From: DASVSE01 sp036399715
GTDB lineage: Bacteria > Bacteroidota > Rhodothermia > Rhodothermales > Rubricoccaceae
Length of the DNA stretch: 7,582 bases
Direction of reading: 5' to 3'
NCBI GenBank assembly: GCA_036399715.1
Contig: DASWMO010000337.1
Coordinates: 1-7,582, forward strand
Shown here piece by piece: positions 1 through 5,944 of the stretch. Every line of letters starts with the position of its first letter. Position 1 is the stretch's first letter. The notes beneath the pieces are model-generated. The model saw nothing but the letters and a program-made list of their open reading frames with translations. It had not been told where the DNA came from and ran no database searches. Position numbers and translations under genes: made by a program.

Positions 1-360
1 CCCGACCACGAGGAACGGCCGCATGGTCCCGTTGATCGACGAGATCTGGACGAGCCCGGCGATGTGGAGAAAGTCCTCCTGGATCCCGCCGTCGGGCATG
101 TAGAGGACCGGGAGGCGGAGCGAGTCCGACTCGGCGTAGCCCGCCGGGGCGTACACGTTGATCCGCCGGGTCTCGCCTAGGACCGGCGACTCGAGCGTGA
201 ACGTCTCCCCGATGACGAGGGGCGCGGGCGGGCTCCAGGCTTCGGAGCCCGGCGCCACGCTGGGCCAGATGGGCACAACCTGCTGCGACCGGGCGGAGCC
301 GGCCGCCAGGAAGGCGAGGGCGACCGCGCCCGCCGTACACGCCGTCGTCCGCAGCGGCAC
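1..360 (-). CDS. Secreted alpha/beta-hydrolase-fold esterase, N-terminal part (runs off left edge)
   Basis: Partial gene: the first 120 residues are present and the catalytic core lies beyond the window. With the GTG start at 358-360 the protein opens with a classic signal peptide (basic MPLR, hydrophobic residues 10-20, small residues near 21-25), so it is probably exported. Residues 62-70 (LGETRRINV) and 83-102, with LPVLYMPDGG and EDFLHIAG, match the start of the putative esterase family (PF00756), whose members hydrolyse ester bonds with a Ser-His-Asp triad; the triad residues are not in the window. An in-frame ATG at 460-462 would add 34 residues ahead of the hydrophobic stretch and spoil the signal peptide, so GTG is preferred; a purine-rich AAGAGG lies directly before it. 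It is the third of three co-directional minus-strand genes and may share their transcript. Its substrate cannot be told. Confidence 0.72.
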   Translation of the reverse strand, partial: MPLRTTACTAGAVALAFLAAGSARSQQVVPIWPSVAPGSEAWSPPAPLVIGETFTLESPVLGETRRINVYAPAGYAESDSLRLPVLYMPDGGIQEDFLHIAGLVQISSINGTMRPFLVVG

Positions 361-629
361 CCTCTTCGGGACTCTAATTCGGGCGTCAACCCGCGAAGAA
401 CGATGGCGGAGCCCTGCCTCGCAGGGGGGAAGGGCGAACGGGGACAGGGATGATTCTGGCATGAGACCGTTGAGGCTTGGGGTGCGGCCGCATTACAGCT
501 TGCGGCTCAGACGCGAGAAGGGCCCCGCCGCTAGCACGAGGCGCGGTAGGTAGGGGCGGGACGGGGCGGAGAGCCCGGGACGTCTCCTCGTCCGAACGGC
601 GGTTTTCCGCTCTCTGGACGCGGGCCATC
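361..629. other. Gap between esterase and DUF1579-like gene
   Basis: No convincing gene lies in this 269-base stretch; the reading frames here have repetitive Arg/Pro/Ala composition typical of GC-rich shadows. The minus-strand frame of the esterase stays open back to a TAA near 493-495. TGTAAT (minus strand, 492-497) could be a -10 box but has no good -35 partner. A small hairpin GCGG-TTTT-CCGC at 599-610 follows the stop of the 630-1178 gene but is too short to call a terminator, so read-through into the esterase is possible. Confidence 0.4.
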
Positions 630-1178
630 TCAATCGTCCGCGTCGTCAGGAACCCGCGTGTCCACCGCGACCCAGTTCACCTCCCAGGTCGCCCCCCCGT
701 CTAGGGAGAAGGCCTGTTCGAACCGGCAGGAATCGGGCGTGACGTCCGAGATGACGAACCGGACGAAGATGGGCCTCCCGTCCATCGTCTCCTGCCCGAA
801 GAACACGCCGCGCCCGTCCCGGAACTCGCCGACCATGGGGGGGAACAGGGCCCCGCCGCGGGCGCTGGCCGAGTTGAGGCTCCACTGCCGGGCTTCGGGG
901 TTGTACAGCCGGAGCGACAGGACCTCGAGGCGGCCTGCGGGCCCCTCGACGTCGAGCTCGACGAGGTTGGCCCGGCCGCCCCAGACCTCCCGGACGGCCG
1001 TCGTCCCTTCGTACTCGACCCATTCCGTGGACCCCGTCAGGGGCCGTTGGAGCCGGGAGAGGTGAGTGCGCCAGGCGCCGATCTCGAAGTCGAAGTCGTG
1101 CTGCCCGTCCCGCCCGTCGGGGGCGTCTTGGGCAGAGACCCCCGAAGGGACGAAGAGGGCGAGGAGTAGAATCCGCAT
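630..1178 (-). CDS. Small secreted DUF1579-like (calycin-type) protein
   Basis: A 182-residue protein with a clear signal peptide (MRILLLALFVPSGVSA, predicted cleavage before QD at 17-18), so likely periplasmic or secreted. The mature part begins with HDFDFEIGAW (27-36). The acidic-aromatic run followed by G-x-W resembles the opening of DUF1579 and related lipocalin-like beta-barrels. The rest alternates hydrophobic and polar residues as in a beta-rich domain, with RLYNPEARQWSL at 90-101 and GATWEVNWV at 162-170. Only one cysteine (151) is present, so there is no internal disulfide. No catalytic motif is recognised and the function is unknown. It lies 48 bases downstream of the DUF1624 gene on the same strand, compatible with one transcript, and upstream of the esterase. 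The ATG lacks a Shine-Dalgarno match, but the signal peptide fixes the start well. Confidence 0.75.
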   Translation of the reverse strand: MRILLLALFVPSGVSAQDAPDGRDGQHDFDFEIGAWRTHLSRLQRPLTGSTEWVEYEGTTAVREVWGGRANLVELDVEGPAGRLEVLSLRLYNPEARQWSLNSASARGGALFPPMVGEFRDGRGVFFGQETMDGRPIFVRFVISDVTPDSCRFEQAFSLDGGATWEVNWVAVDTRVPDDADD

Positions 1179-1226
1179 GGTGAGGACGGGGTGGAGACAG
1201 TTCCGGGAGGGCTCGTTCGGCTCGGA

Positions 1227-2483
1227 TCAGAGGTAGCTCAGCCAGCCGTCCGTGCGCCGTGCCTTGAGGCCGGCGTACCACCGGCAGCAGGGATACGCGA
1301 GCACGACGACCGCCAACCAGATCAGGTACACCAGCGGCAGGCTGACCGGCCACCCTGGCGGCTGCGTTACGGGAAAGCGGTCGGGAGTCGGAGACTCGAA
1401 CATCCAGTGCACGGCGTGGAACCGGACGGCGCTCGCCGCCACCGCGAGCCCGTGGATGACCAGCACGTGTAGCACGTAGTAGAAGAGCGGCACGCGGCCG
1501 AAGACGAGCACCGGTTGGAGGACCGTGGGCAGGCCGACGTCAGCGCGGTCCGGCCCACCGGTGCGGACGCGGCCCTCGATGAGGCGGAGCGCCAGCACGG
1601 CCGGCCCCAGGGTCATGAGCAGGAAGAGCAGCGACGGCGGGTACTTGTTGGTATTGACAAACGACAGCAGCGTCCGGAGCGCGCTCCCCTGCGGCGACCA
1701 GGGGAGCGGGTCACCGTACAGGTTCGTGGCCCTCAGGAGGACGAACGCGGCGACCAGGCCCACGCCGAGTCGCAGCAGGAACGCCTCACGTCGGCTAGCC
1801 GGCCAGGTGAACACGCGTCCGAGCCCGTAGCCGATGGCCGTCACCCCGATCCATGGAACGAGCGGGTACGCCAGCAGGACGAACGCGCGCTCGGTCACGA
1901 CGAGGGGCCCGGGCTGGTGCGCCACGGACCAGAGAGGCGCCAGCGCGCCGAAGGCCGCCGGAGGGACAGCGTCCGCGAGGTTGTGGAGCGCGATCAGCGC
2001 TGCGCCCAGCGCCACGCCCACCCCGAGCGGGAGCCGGCTGATGCCGGCCAGGGCCACCATGGACCACCCGAGCGCCCAGAGCACGGTCAGGACCGTCAGG
2101 CGGTAGTCGAGGTTGAACTGCCACAGCGCCCGCATCACCGTCAGTTCCAGCACCACCAGCCACAGGCCCCGCGTCAGGAGGAAGCGCGAGAGCTCCGCCG
2201 GCGTCCGCCGCCCCCGCGAGAGGTACGCCCCCACCCCGGTCAGCAGGAAGAAGACGGGGGCGCAGAAGTGCGTCACCCAGCGCGTGAGGAAGAGCGCGGT
2301 GCTCGCGGTGGCGAGGTTCGTGGGGCTCGCGGCGGCGTCGCCGAAGTAGTCGCGGGTATGGTCCAGCGCCATGAGGATCATGACCACACCACGCAACAGG
2401 TCCACGGAGTCGATGCGGGTCCGCCTTTGGGTGGTGGGCTCCGCCGCTGCGGTCACGGACAGCGGGACGGTCGCAAGCGGCAT
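1227..2483 (-). CDS. DUF1624 / heparan-alpha-glucosaminide N-acetyltransferase-like membrane protein
   Basis: A 418-residue multi-pass inner-membrane protein with about ten hydrophobic segments. Residues 22-48 carry the DUF1624 opening (RIDSVDLLRG, then MALDHTRDYFG with Asp41-His42). Further family-like features are FFLLTGVGAYLS at 78-89, KYPPSL at 280-285 and GRVPLFYYVLHVLVIHG at 329-345 with His339 and His344. The family is related to human HGSNAT and bacterial YeiB-type proteins, thought to move acyl groups across the membrane; substrate and activity in bacteria are mostly unproven. The frame is open upstream to 2681, but the start at 2481-2483 is chosen because AGGAG sits six bases before it and the conserved domain begins soon after. 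It is first of three minus-strand genes and divergent from the LytS/LytTR pair, which may control it. The acyltransferase role is family-based inference. Confidence 0.82.
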   Translation of the reverse strand: MPLATVPLSVTAAAEPTTQRRTRIDSVDLLRGVVMILMALDHTRDYFGDAAASPTNLATASTALFLTRWVTHFCAPVFFLLTGVGAYLSRGRRTPAELSRFLLTRGLWLVVLELTVMRALWQFNLDYRLTVLTVLWALGWSMVALAGISRLPLGVGVALGAALIALHNLADAVPPAAFGALAPLWSVAHQPGPLVVTERAFVLLAYPLVPWIGVTAIGYGLGRVFTWPASRREAFLLRLGVGLVAAFVLLRATNLYGDPLPWSPQGSALRTLLSFVNTNKYPPSLLFLLMTLGPAVLALRLIEGRVRTGGPDRADVGLPTVLQPVLVFGRVPLFYYVLHVLVIHGLAVAASAVRFHAVHWMFESPTPDRFPVTQPPGWPVSLPLVYLIWLAVVVLAYPCCRWYAGLKARRTDGWLSYL

Positions 2484-2708
2484 CGTAGACTCCTGTGAGC
2501 GGATTGGGATTGGCTTTCTTAGATCGTCACGGCCACCGGCGCCACGCGGCTCCTCACAGAACATAGGCGGTGCCCGGAGATGCCGACAACGTCCCCGTTG
2601 CAGGCGGTAGGATCGCTGATGCGAACGGGGTTGGCGCCCAACCGGACGTGGCGGTATCTCAAGGGGTATCCCCGGCTGCACATCCTCCCGCCGATCCCGC
2701 CGAGCGAC
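2484..2708. promoter_or_regulatory. Divergent regulatory region between acyltransferase and sensor kinase
   Basis: This region must hold the promoters for both the minus-strand acyltransferase and the plus-strand kinase, if the kinase starts at 2709. Seen directly: GGCGGT occurs three times on the plus strand (2566, 2603, 2650); there is a hairpin GGTTGG-CGC-CCAACC at 2629-2643; and a small palindrome GGGGTATCCCC lies at 2663-2673. On the minus strand TATGTTCTG (about 2557-2565) loosely resembles the Bacteroidota -7 element TAnnTTTG, without a clear -33 TTTG. LytTR regulators usually bind paired direct repeats, so the GGCGGT copies are candidates only. Part of this region would be coding if the kinase starts at 2580. 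Confidence 0.4.
2490..2494 (-). promoter_or_regulatory. Shine-Dalgarno site of the DUF1624 gene
   Basis: On the minus strand AGGAG lies six bases before the ATG at 2481-2483. It is one of only two good Shine-Dalgarno matches seen in the window, and it decides the start in favour of a 418-residue protein over the longer frame that begins at 2681. Confidence 0.7.
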
Positions 2709-3836
2709 ATGGCTGCCCCGCTGACGATGCCCACGAGTCCAGAGGTGGACCTCCGCCTGCCGCGGTGGTCCCTGCCGACGCTGCTGCTGGCGTGGAGTGT
2801 CCCGGCGACGCTGGGGGTCCCGTTTGCGCTCGTGTCGCTGCGCACCGCGCCGCCCGGCCTCGCAGCCTGGCGTGTGGTGGTCGTGGTGGTCGTCGCGTGG
2901 CAGGTCTGGGCGCTCCTCTCGGTGCCGGTGCTCGCGCTCGCGGACCGGCTCCCCGTGTCACGCCCCTGGCCGGTCCGCGCCGTGGCCGCGCACGTCGTGG
3001 CAAGCCTCACGGCGTGCGCGGTGCAGGCGCTCGCCACCGCCACGGTGTACCTCTGGCTCGTGGATCCGGGCGCGGCCACGCTCGGGGAGCTCTCCGGCTA
3101 CATGTTCCTCCGGTTCGCTCCGTCCGGCGTCCTCGTGTACGCGGCGATCCTGGCCATCCGCACCTCGCAGGTGCATCACGCACGGGCTGTGGCCCGCGAG
3201 GCGGAGTCGCAGGCGTTGGCCCGCCGCCTGGCGGAGGCCCGGCTCCAGTCCCTGCGCTCCCAACTCCGGCCGCACTTCCTATTTAACGCCCTCAATGCTA
3301 CCGTCGCCCTCGTGCGGGATGGCGAAAACGACCGGGCAGCGGACGCGCTGGTGGGCATCGGGGCACTCCTGCGCGCCACGCTGCGCGCGGATGGGCGGCA
3401 TGAGATCACCCTCGAGGAGGAGATCGCCTTCGTCGAGCAGTACCTCGCGATCGAGCAGCTTCGAATGGGAGACCGCCTTCGCGTCCAGCTGGACGTGCCC
3501 GAGCGACTCCTCGACGCCCGCGTGCCCTCGCTCTGCCTGCAGCCGTTCGTGGAGAACGCCGTCCGCCACGGGCTGCGCGGTGTGGCCGGGGACGCCGTCA
3601 TCGCGGTGTCGGCGCAAGAACAGGACGGCCGCTTGCTGCTCCGGGTGACCGACAACGGGGCGGGGCTCCCGGCCGGCCTGGATCTGGAGGGGACGTCTGG
3701 AATCGGGGTCAGCAACACACAGGCGCGGCTCGACCTGCTGCACGGGCCGGCCGCCAGCGTGCGGCTGGGAGTCGGCGACGACGGACGGGGCACGACGGCC
3801 GAACTCGTCGTCCCCCTAACACGGATCCCCCGATGA
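2709..3836 (+). CDS. LytS/YehU-type sensor histidine kinase
   Basis: Membrane sensor kinase of the LytS/YehU type (His_kinase PF06580), 375 residues from ATG 2709. Four hydrophobic segments lie at about 21-44, 53-78, 91-118 and 132-150. A charged helical linker (156-186) leads to the phosphoacceptor motif RPHFLFNALN at 187-196, with His189 as predicted phosphorylation site. The ATP-binding part shows the N box PFVENAVRHG (279-288), DNGAGL (315-320) and GIGVSN (331-336), so all key residues are present. There is no extracytoplasmic sensor domain, so the signal is probably sensed in or near the membrane. The frame is open to ATG 2580, but the 43 extra residues lack family character; ATG 2727 is another option. 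Its stop overlaps the regulator start in ATGA, implying coupled translation. The kinase call is firm and the start uncertain. Confidence 0.9.
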   Translation: MAAPLTMPTSPEVDLRLPRWSLPTLLLAWSVPATLGVPFALVSLRTAPPGLAAWRVVVVVVVAWQVWALLSVPVLALADRLPVSRPWPVRAVAAHVVASLTACAVQALATATVYLWLVDPGAATLGELSGYMFLRFAPSGVLVYAAILAIRTSQVHHARAVAREAESQALARRLAEARLQSLRSQLRPHFLFNALNATVALVRDGENDRAADALVGIGALLRATLRADGRHEITLEEEIAFVEQYLAIEQLRMGDRLRVQLDVPERLLDARVPSLCLQPFVENAVRHGLRGVAGDAVIAVSAQEQDGRLLLRVTDNGAGLPAGLDLEGTSGIGVSNTQARLDLLHGPAASVRLGVGDDGRGTTAELVVPLTRIPR

Positions 3837-4642
3837 TAGACTGGCAGCCACCGCACAGAGCCCACACGGGAATCGCCCGTCTGCTGCGCGTCGTGATCGT
3901 GGACGACGAGCCTCTCTCTCGCCGGGCGATGCGGCAGCTGGTGGACGCGCGCGACGACGTGGAGGTGCTGGCCGAGCACGATTCCGCCGTCGGCCTGGAG
4001 GGCACACTCGAACAGGCCGACGTGGTGTTCCTCGACATCGAGATGCCGGTGATGACGGGGATGGACCTGGCCCGATCGCTGTCACCCAGGGCGTCGGGGG
4101 CGGGACCACCGTTCGTGATCTTCGTGACGGCGCACGACGAGTACGCCGTCCCGGCATTCGACACCGACGCCGTCGACTACCTCACCAAGCCCGTGGCGCC
4201 GGCCCGCCTGGCCCGGGCGCTGGAGCGGGTGCACGAGCGGCTGGACGCCCTCACCCCTCTCTCGGACCGCCCCGGCGGAGGACTGGAACCGGTGGCTGCG
4301 GGCCCACCGACCTCGTTGGTGGCGCGCATCGGCGCGAGGGAGGTGGTCATCCCGCTCGCGGACGTCGCGCTGTTGGAGGCCGACGGCGTGTACACGGCGC
4401 TGCACGCGGGTGGGCGCCGGTATCTGGTCCGACGGCCGCTCGACGAGCTGGAGCAGGTCCTCGTCCCCGCCGACTTTCTCCGCGTGCACCGCTCGTATCT
4501 CGTGCGGCGTTCTGCCGTCGCGGAGATCCGGCCGGGGCGGGCAGGCGGCCTACGGGAGCTGGTGCTGGTCTCCGGAGAGGTCGTCCCCGTCAGCCGCCGG
4601 CGGCAGGCGGCCGTCGTCCGAAGGCTTCGAGGGGATCCTTAG
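3833..4642 (+). CDS. LytTR-family response regulator
   Basis: Cytoplasmic response regulator of 269 residues, partner of the kinase whose stop it overlaps. The receiver domain (about 18-138) has the acidic pair Asp24-Asp25 in VIVDDEPLSRR, predicted phosphorylation site Asp68 in FLDIEMP, Thr99 and Lys119 in YLTKP; all phosphotransfer residues are intact. A Pro/Gly-rich linker (142-160) leads to a LytTR DNA-binding domain (about 160-262) with EADGVYTALH, the RRPLDELEQVL segment, FLRVHRSYLVR and a final VPVSRR, all typical of the family. LytTR domains bind paired direct repeats upstream of target promoters; likely targets are its own operon and the divergent acyltransferase, which is inference. 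The start overlapping the kinase stop leaves about 17 residues before the receiver; an inner start is possible but no closer ATG is seen. The GNAT gene follows after 38 bases. Confidence 0.93.
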   Translation: MIDWQPPHRAHTGIARLLRVVIVDDEPLSRRAMRQLVDARDDVEVLAEHDSAVGLEGTLEQADVVFLDIEMPVMTGMDLARSLSPRASGAGPPFVIFVTAHDEYAVPAFDTDAVDYLTKPVAPARLARALERVHERLDALTPLSDRPGGGLEPVAAGPPTSLVARIGAREVVIPLADVALLEADGVYTALHAGGRRYLVRRPLDELEQVLVPADFLRVHRSYLVRRSAVAEIRPGRAGGLRELVLVSGEVVPVSRRRQAAVVRRLRGDP

Positions 4643-4680
4643 GGCACTGGGCTGGGTCGACGCTGAAACCATCCTGCCCC

Positions 4681-5280
4681 ATGACGATCGAGGTACGACC
4701 AGCGACCGTGTTCGACGACGTCAAGACGATGGTGGGGCCGAAGCGGCCAGACGCCAGCGTGTGCTGGTGCCTGAGCTACCGGGTTCCATCGAAGGAGAAC
4801 GTGTCGCTCCGGGGCCCAGCCCGGGGTGAAAAGGTGGCTGAGCTCATGGGGCAGGGGCCGATCGGCGTGCTCGCGTACGACGGTGAGGAGGTCGTCGGCT
4901 GGGCGGCAGTCGCACCGCGCGTCCACGCAGCCTTCGCGCGGAGCCGCACGGTCCCCCACGTCGATGACGTAGACGTGTGGTCGGTGTGGTGCATCCGCGT
5001 GCGGCCGGGGCACCGCGGCCAGGGGGTCTCACATGCGCTGCTCTCAGGTGCCGTCGAGTACGCCCGCTCCCAGGGAGCCCCAGCGATCGAGGGCTACCCG
5101 GTCGATAACCACGGCGAGAAGGTCGATCTCACGATGGCGTACGTCGGTACGCGGGCGCTCTTCGAGAGAGCGGGGTTCCGCTGGGCCGCCGACACGACGT
5201 CGGTCCTGGACAGCTTCCCGCGGGTGCTGATGCGGTTGGACCTTCGGACTGAGGCTGCTCCGACGGTCGGCGGCCCCTGA
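4681..5280 (+). CDS. GNAT-family N-acetyltransferase
   Basis: A 199-residue cytoplasmic acetyltransferase of the GNAT superfamily, expected to move an acetyl group from acetyl-CoA to an amine. The acetyl-CoA-binding motif A is clear: the strand WSVWCIRVRPG (100-110) is followed by HRGQGVSHALL (111-121), giving the R-x-x-G-x-G pyrophosphate loop. Motif B is seen as YVGTRALFERAGF (154-166). The middle strand GVLAYDGEEVVGWAAVAPR (62-80) is also typical. An unusual CWC cluster (28-30) within VCWCLSYR lies near the N-terminus and a third Cys at 104. The substrate cannot be inferred. It lies 38 bases after the response regulator on the same strand, so may be co-transcribed, though nothing ties it functionally to the two-component pair. 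The ATG has no Shine-Dalgarno site, but the fold begins directly after it. Confidence 0.87.
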   Translation: MTIEVRPATVFDDVKTMVGPKRPDASVCWCLSYRVPSKENVSLRGPARGEKVAELMGQGPIGVLAYDGEEVVGWAAVAPRVHAAFARSRTVPHVDDVDVWSVWCIRVRPGHRGQGVSHALLSGAVEYARSQGAPAIEGYPVDNHGEKVDLTMAYVGTRALFERAGFRWAADTTSVLDSFPRVLMRLDLRTEAAPTVGGP

Positions 5281-5298
5281 AGCCGGGAGGCTCGACGG

Positions 5299-5322
5299 TG
5301 GCCCGAACACCGCCGGGCCCAC
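5299..5322 (+). terminator. Weak hairpin after GNAT gene
   Basis: GGCCCG (5300-5305) pairs with CGGGCC (5314-5319) around an eight-base loop, and the stem can extend by TG/CA past one bulged C. It begins about 20 bases after the GNAT stop, where a terminator is expected, but no T-run follows. It may be chance pairing in GC-rich DNA. Confidence 0.25.
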
Positions 5323-5390
5323 TGGGCAAGAGTAGACGTCGACGTTGGACCGAACCACGCCGCCGGCCGCACTCGGGGCTCAGCCTCTTG

Positions 5391-5417
5391 GCCCTGCCCC
5401 GCGACTCGTGGCAGGGC
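5391..5417 (+). promoter_or_regulatory. Inverted repeat before the exported CxxC protein
   Basis: A perfect 8-bp inverted repeat, GCCCTGCC (5391-5398) and GGCAGGGC (5410-5417), lies 16 bases before the ATG at 5434. Between it and the start is TACCTTG (5422-5428), a near match to the Bacteroidota -7 element TAnnTTTG, with no clear -33 box. The dyad would overlap the region upstream of that element, where an operator could sit. Its role is inferred. Confidence 0.3.
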
Positions 5418-5433
5418 GAGGTACCTTGGCCCC

Positions 5434-5769
5434 ATGTCGTCGCGCCGCCCGGTTCTCGCCGCCGTCCTGCTCGTGCTCTCCGTCGTCGGGAGCGCGCTCG
5501 CGCCGGCCGCTCACTGGGCTGGCCATGCCCGGCATAGTGGGACCGGCAACCTCGACGCGCCCGGTCAGCCGGGCATGCACGATGCCGTCCACAGCACGAC
5601 GTGCCAGACCTGTGCGGCGCTGAAGCACCGGGCAGCGCTAGCGGGCTCGATTGCCCGGGCGCTCGTTGGACCGGATCTGCCGGTCGTTCTGGAGGACATC
5701 ACGCCCGTGACGCCTCCATTCAGAACGGCGCTCGCTCGGTACGTCGGCCGGCCCCCCCCGGCAGCCTAA
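5434..5769 (+). CDS. Small exported His/Cys-rich protein, DUF2946-like
   Basis: A 111-residue protein with a strong signal peptide (RR at 4-5, hydrophobic core 7-20, cleavage around 22-26), so probably periplasmic. The mature part is rich in histidine (27, 31, 34, 49, 53, 65) and has a single CQTC motif (Cys57, Cys60) just after a His. The tail ends in GRPPPAA. This plan (signal peptide, His-rich stretch, C-x-x-C, Pro-rich end) resembles DUF2946-type proteins often found beside metal-related TonB receptors, and suggests metal binding or a redox role; neither is shown, and the family match is by appearance only. No TonB receptor follows; the next gene is a disrupted flavoprotein. Short upstream elements (a dyad and TACCTTG) may drive it. 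There is no Shine-Dalgarno match at a useful distance. Confidence 0.68.
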   Translation: MSSRRPVLAAVLLVLSVVGSALAPAAHWAGHARHSGTGNLDAPGQPGMHDAVHSTTCQTCAALKHRAALAGSIARALVGPDLPVVLEDITPVTPPFRTALARYVGRPPPAA

Positions 5770-5786
5770 GTCCCGTTCTGCCGACC

Positions 5787-5826
5787 GGTCTGGCTGGCAG
5801 ACCTCGGGGCCGTTCGGCCGCCGAGG
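5787..5826 (+). terminator. Two abutting hairpins after the exported CxxC protein
   Basis: Hairpin 1 is GGTCTG (5787-5792), loop GCTGG, CAGACC (5798-5803). Hairpin 2 is CCTCGG plus GGCCG (5802-5812), loop TT, then CGGCC and CCGAGG (5815-5826) with one bulged G. They share two bases, so they cannot both form fully. They start 17 bases after the stop at 5769. No T-run follows, so a terminator is possible but not certain; an attenuator-like switch ahead of the flavoprotein gene is the alternative. Confidence 0.4.
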
Positions 5827-5944
5827 CGCTGATGCACGACGTCGTCTCGCTAGGCCCGTTGCCGGTCTATCTCCGGTATGTCGTGGCCCGTCGTGGGGCT
5901 GCCTGTTGGGGGCAGCTCTGTCCCCACCTCTCCCTCGTGCTTCA

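Noticed and set aside
630..1353. Minus-strand 235-residue frame overlapping the DUF1579-like gene
   Set aside because: Arg/Pro-rich shadow; the alternative frame has a signal peptide and HDFDFEIGAW motif.
1515..2498. 327-residue plus-strand frame opposite the DUF1624 gene
   Set aside because: It is Arg/Glu/Gln/His-rich antisense shadow with no fold-like pattern; the opposite strand has clear membrane helices and DUF1624 motifs.
2797..3648. 283-residue plus-strand frame inside the kinase
   Set aside because: Ser/Arg/Cys-rich out-of-phase reading of the kinase gene, no domain pattern.
3176..3979. 267-residue minus-strand frame across the kinase and regulator
   Set aside because: Ser/Arg-rich composition and overlap with strong kinase and receiver motifs mark it as a shadow.
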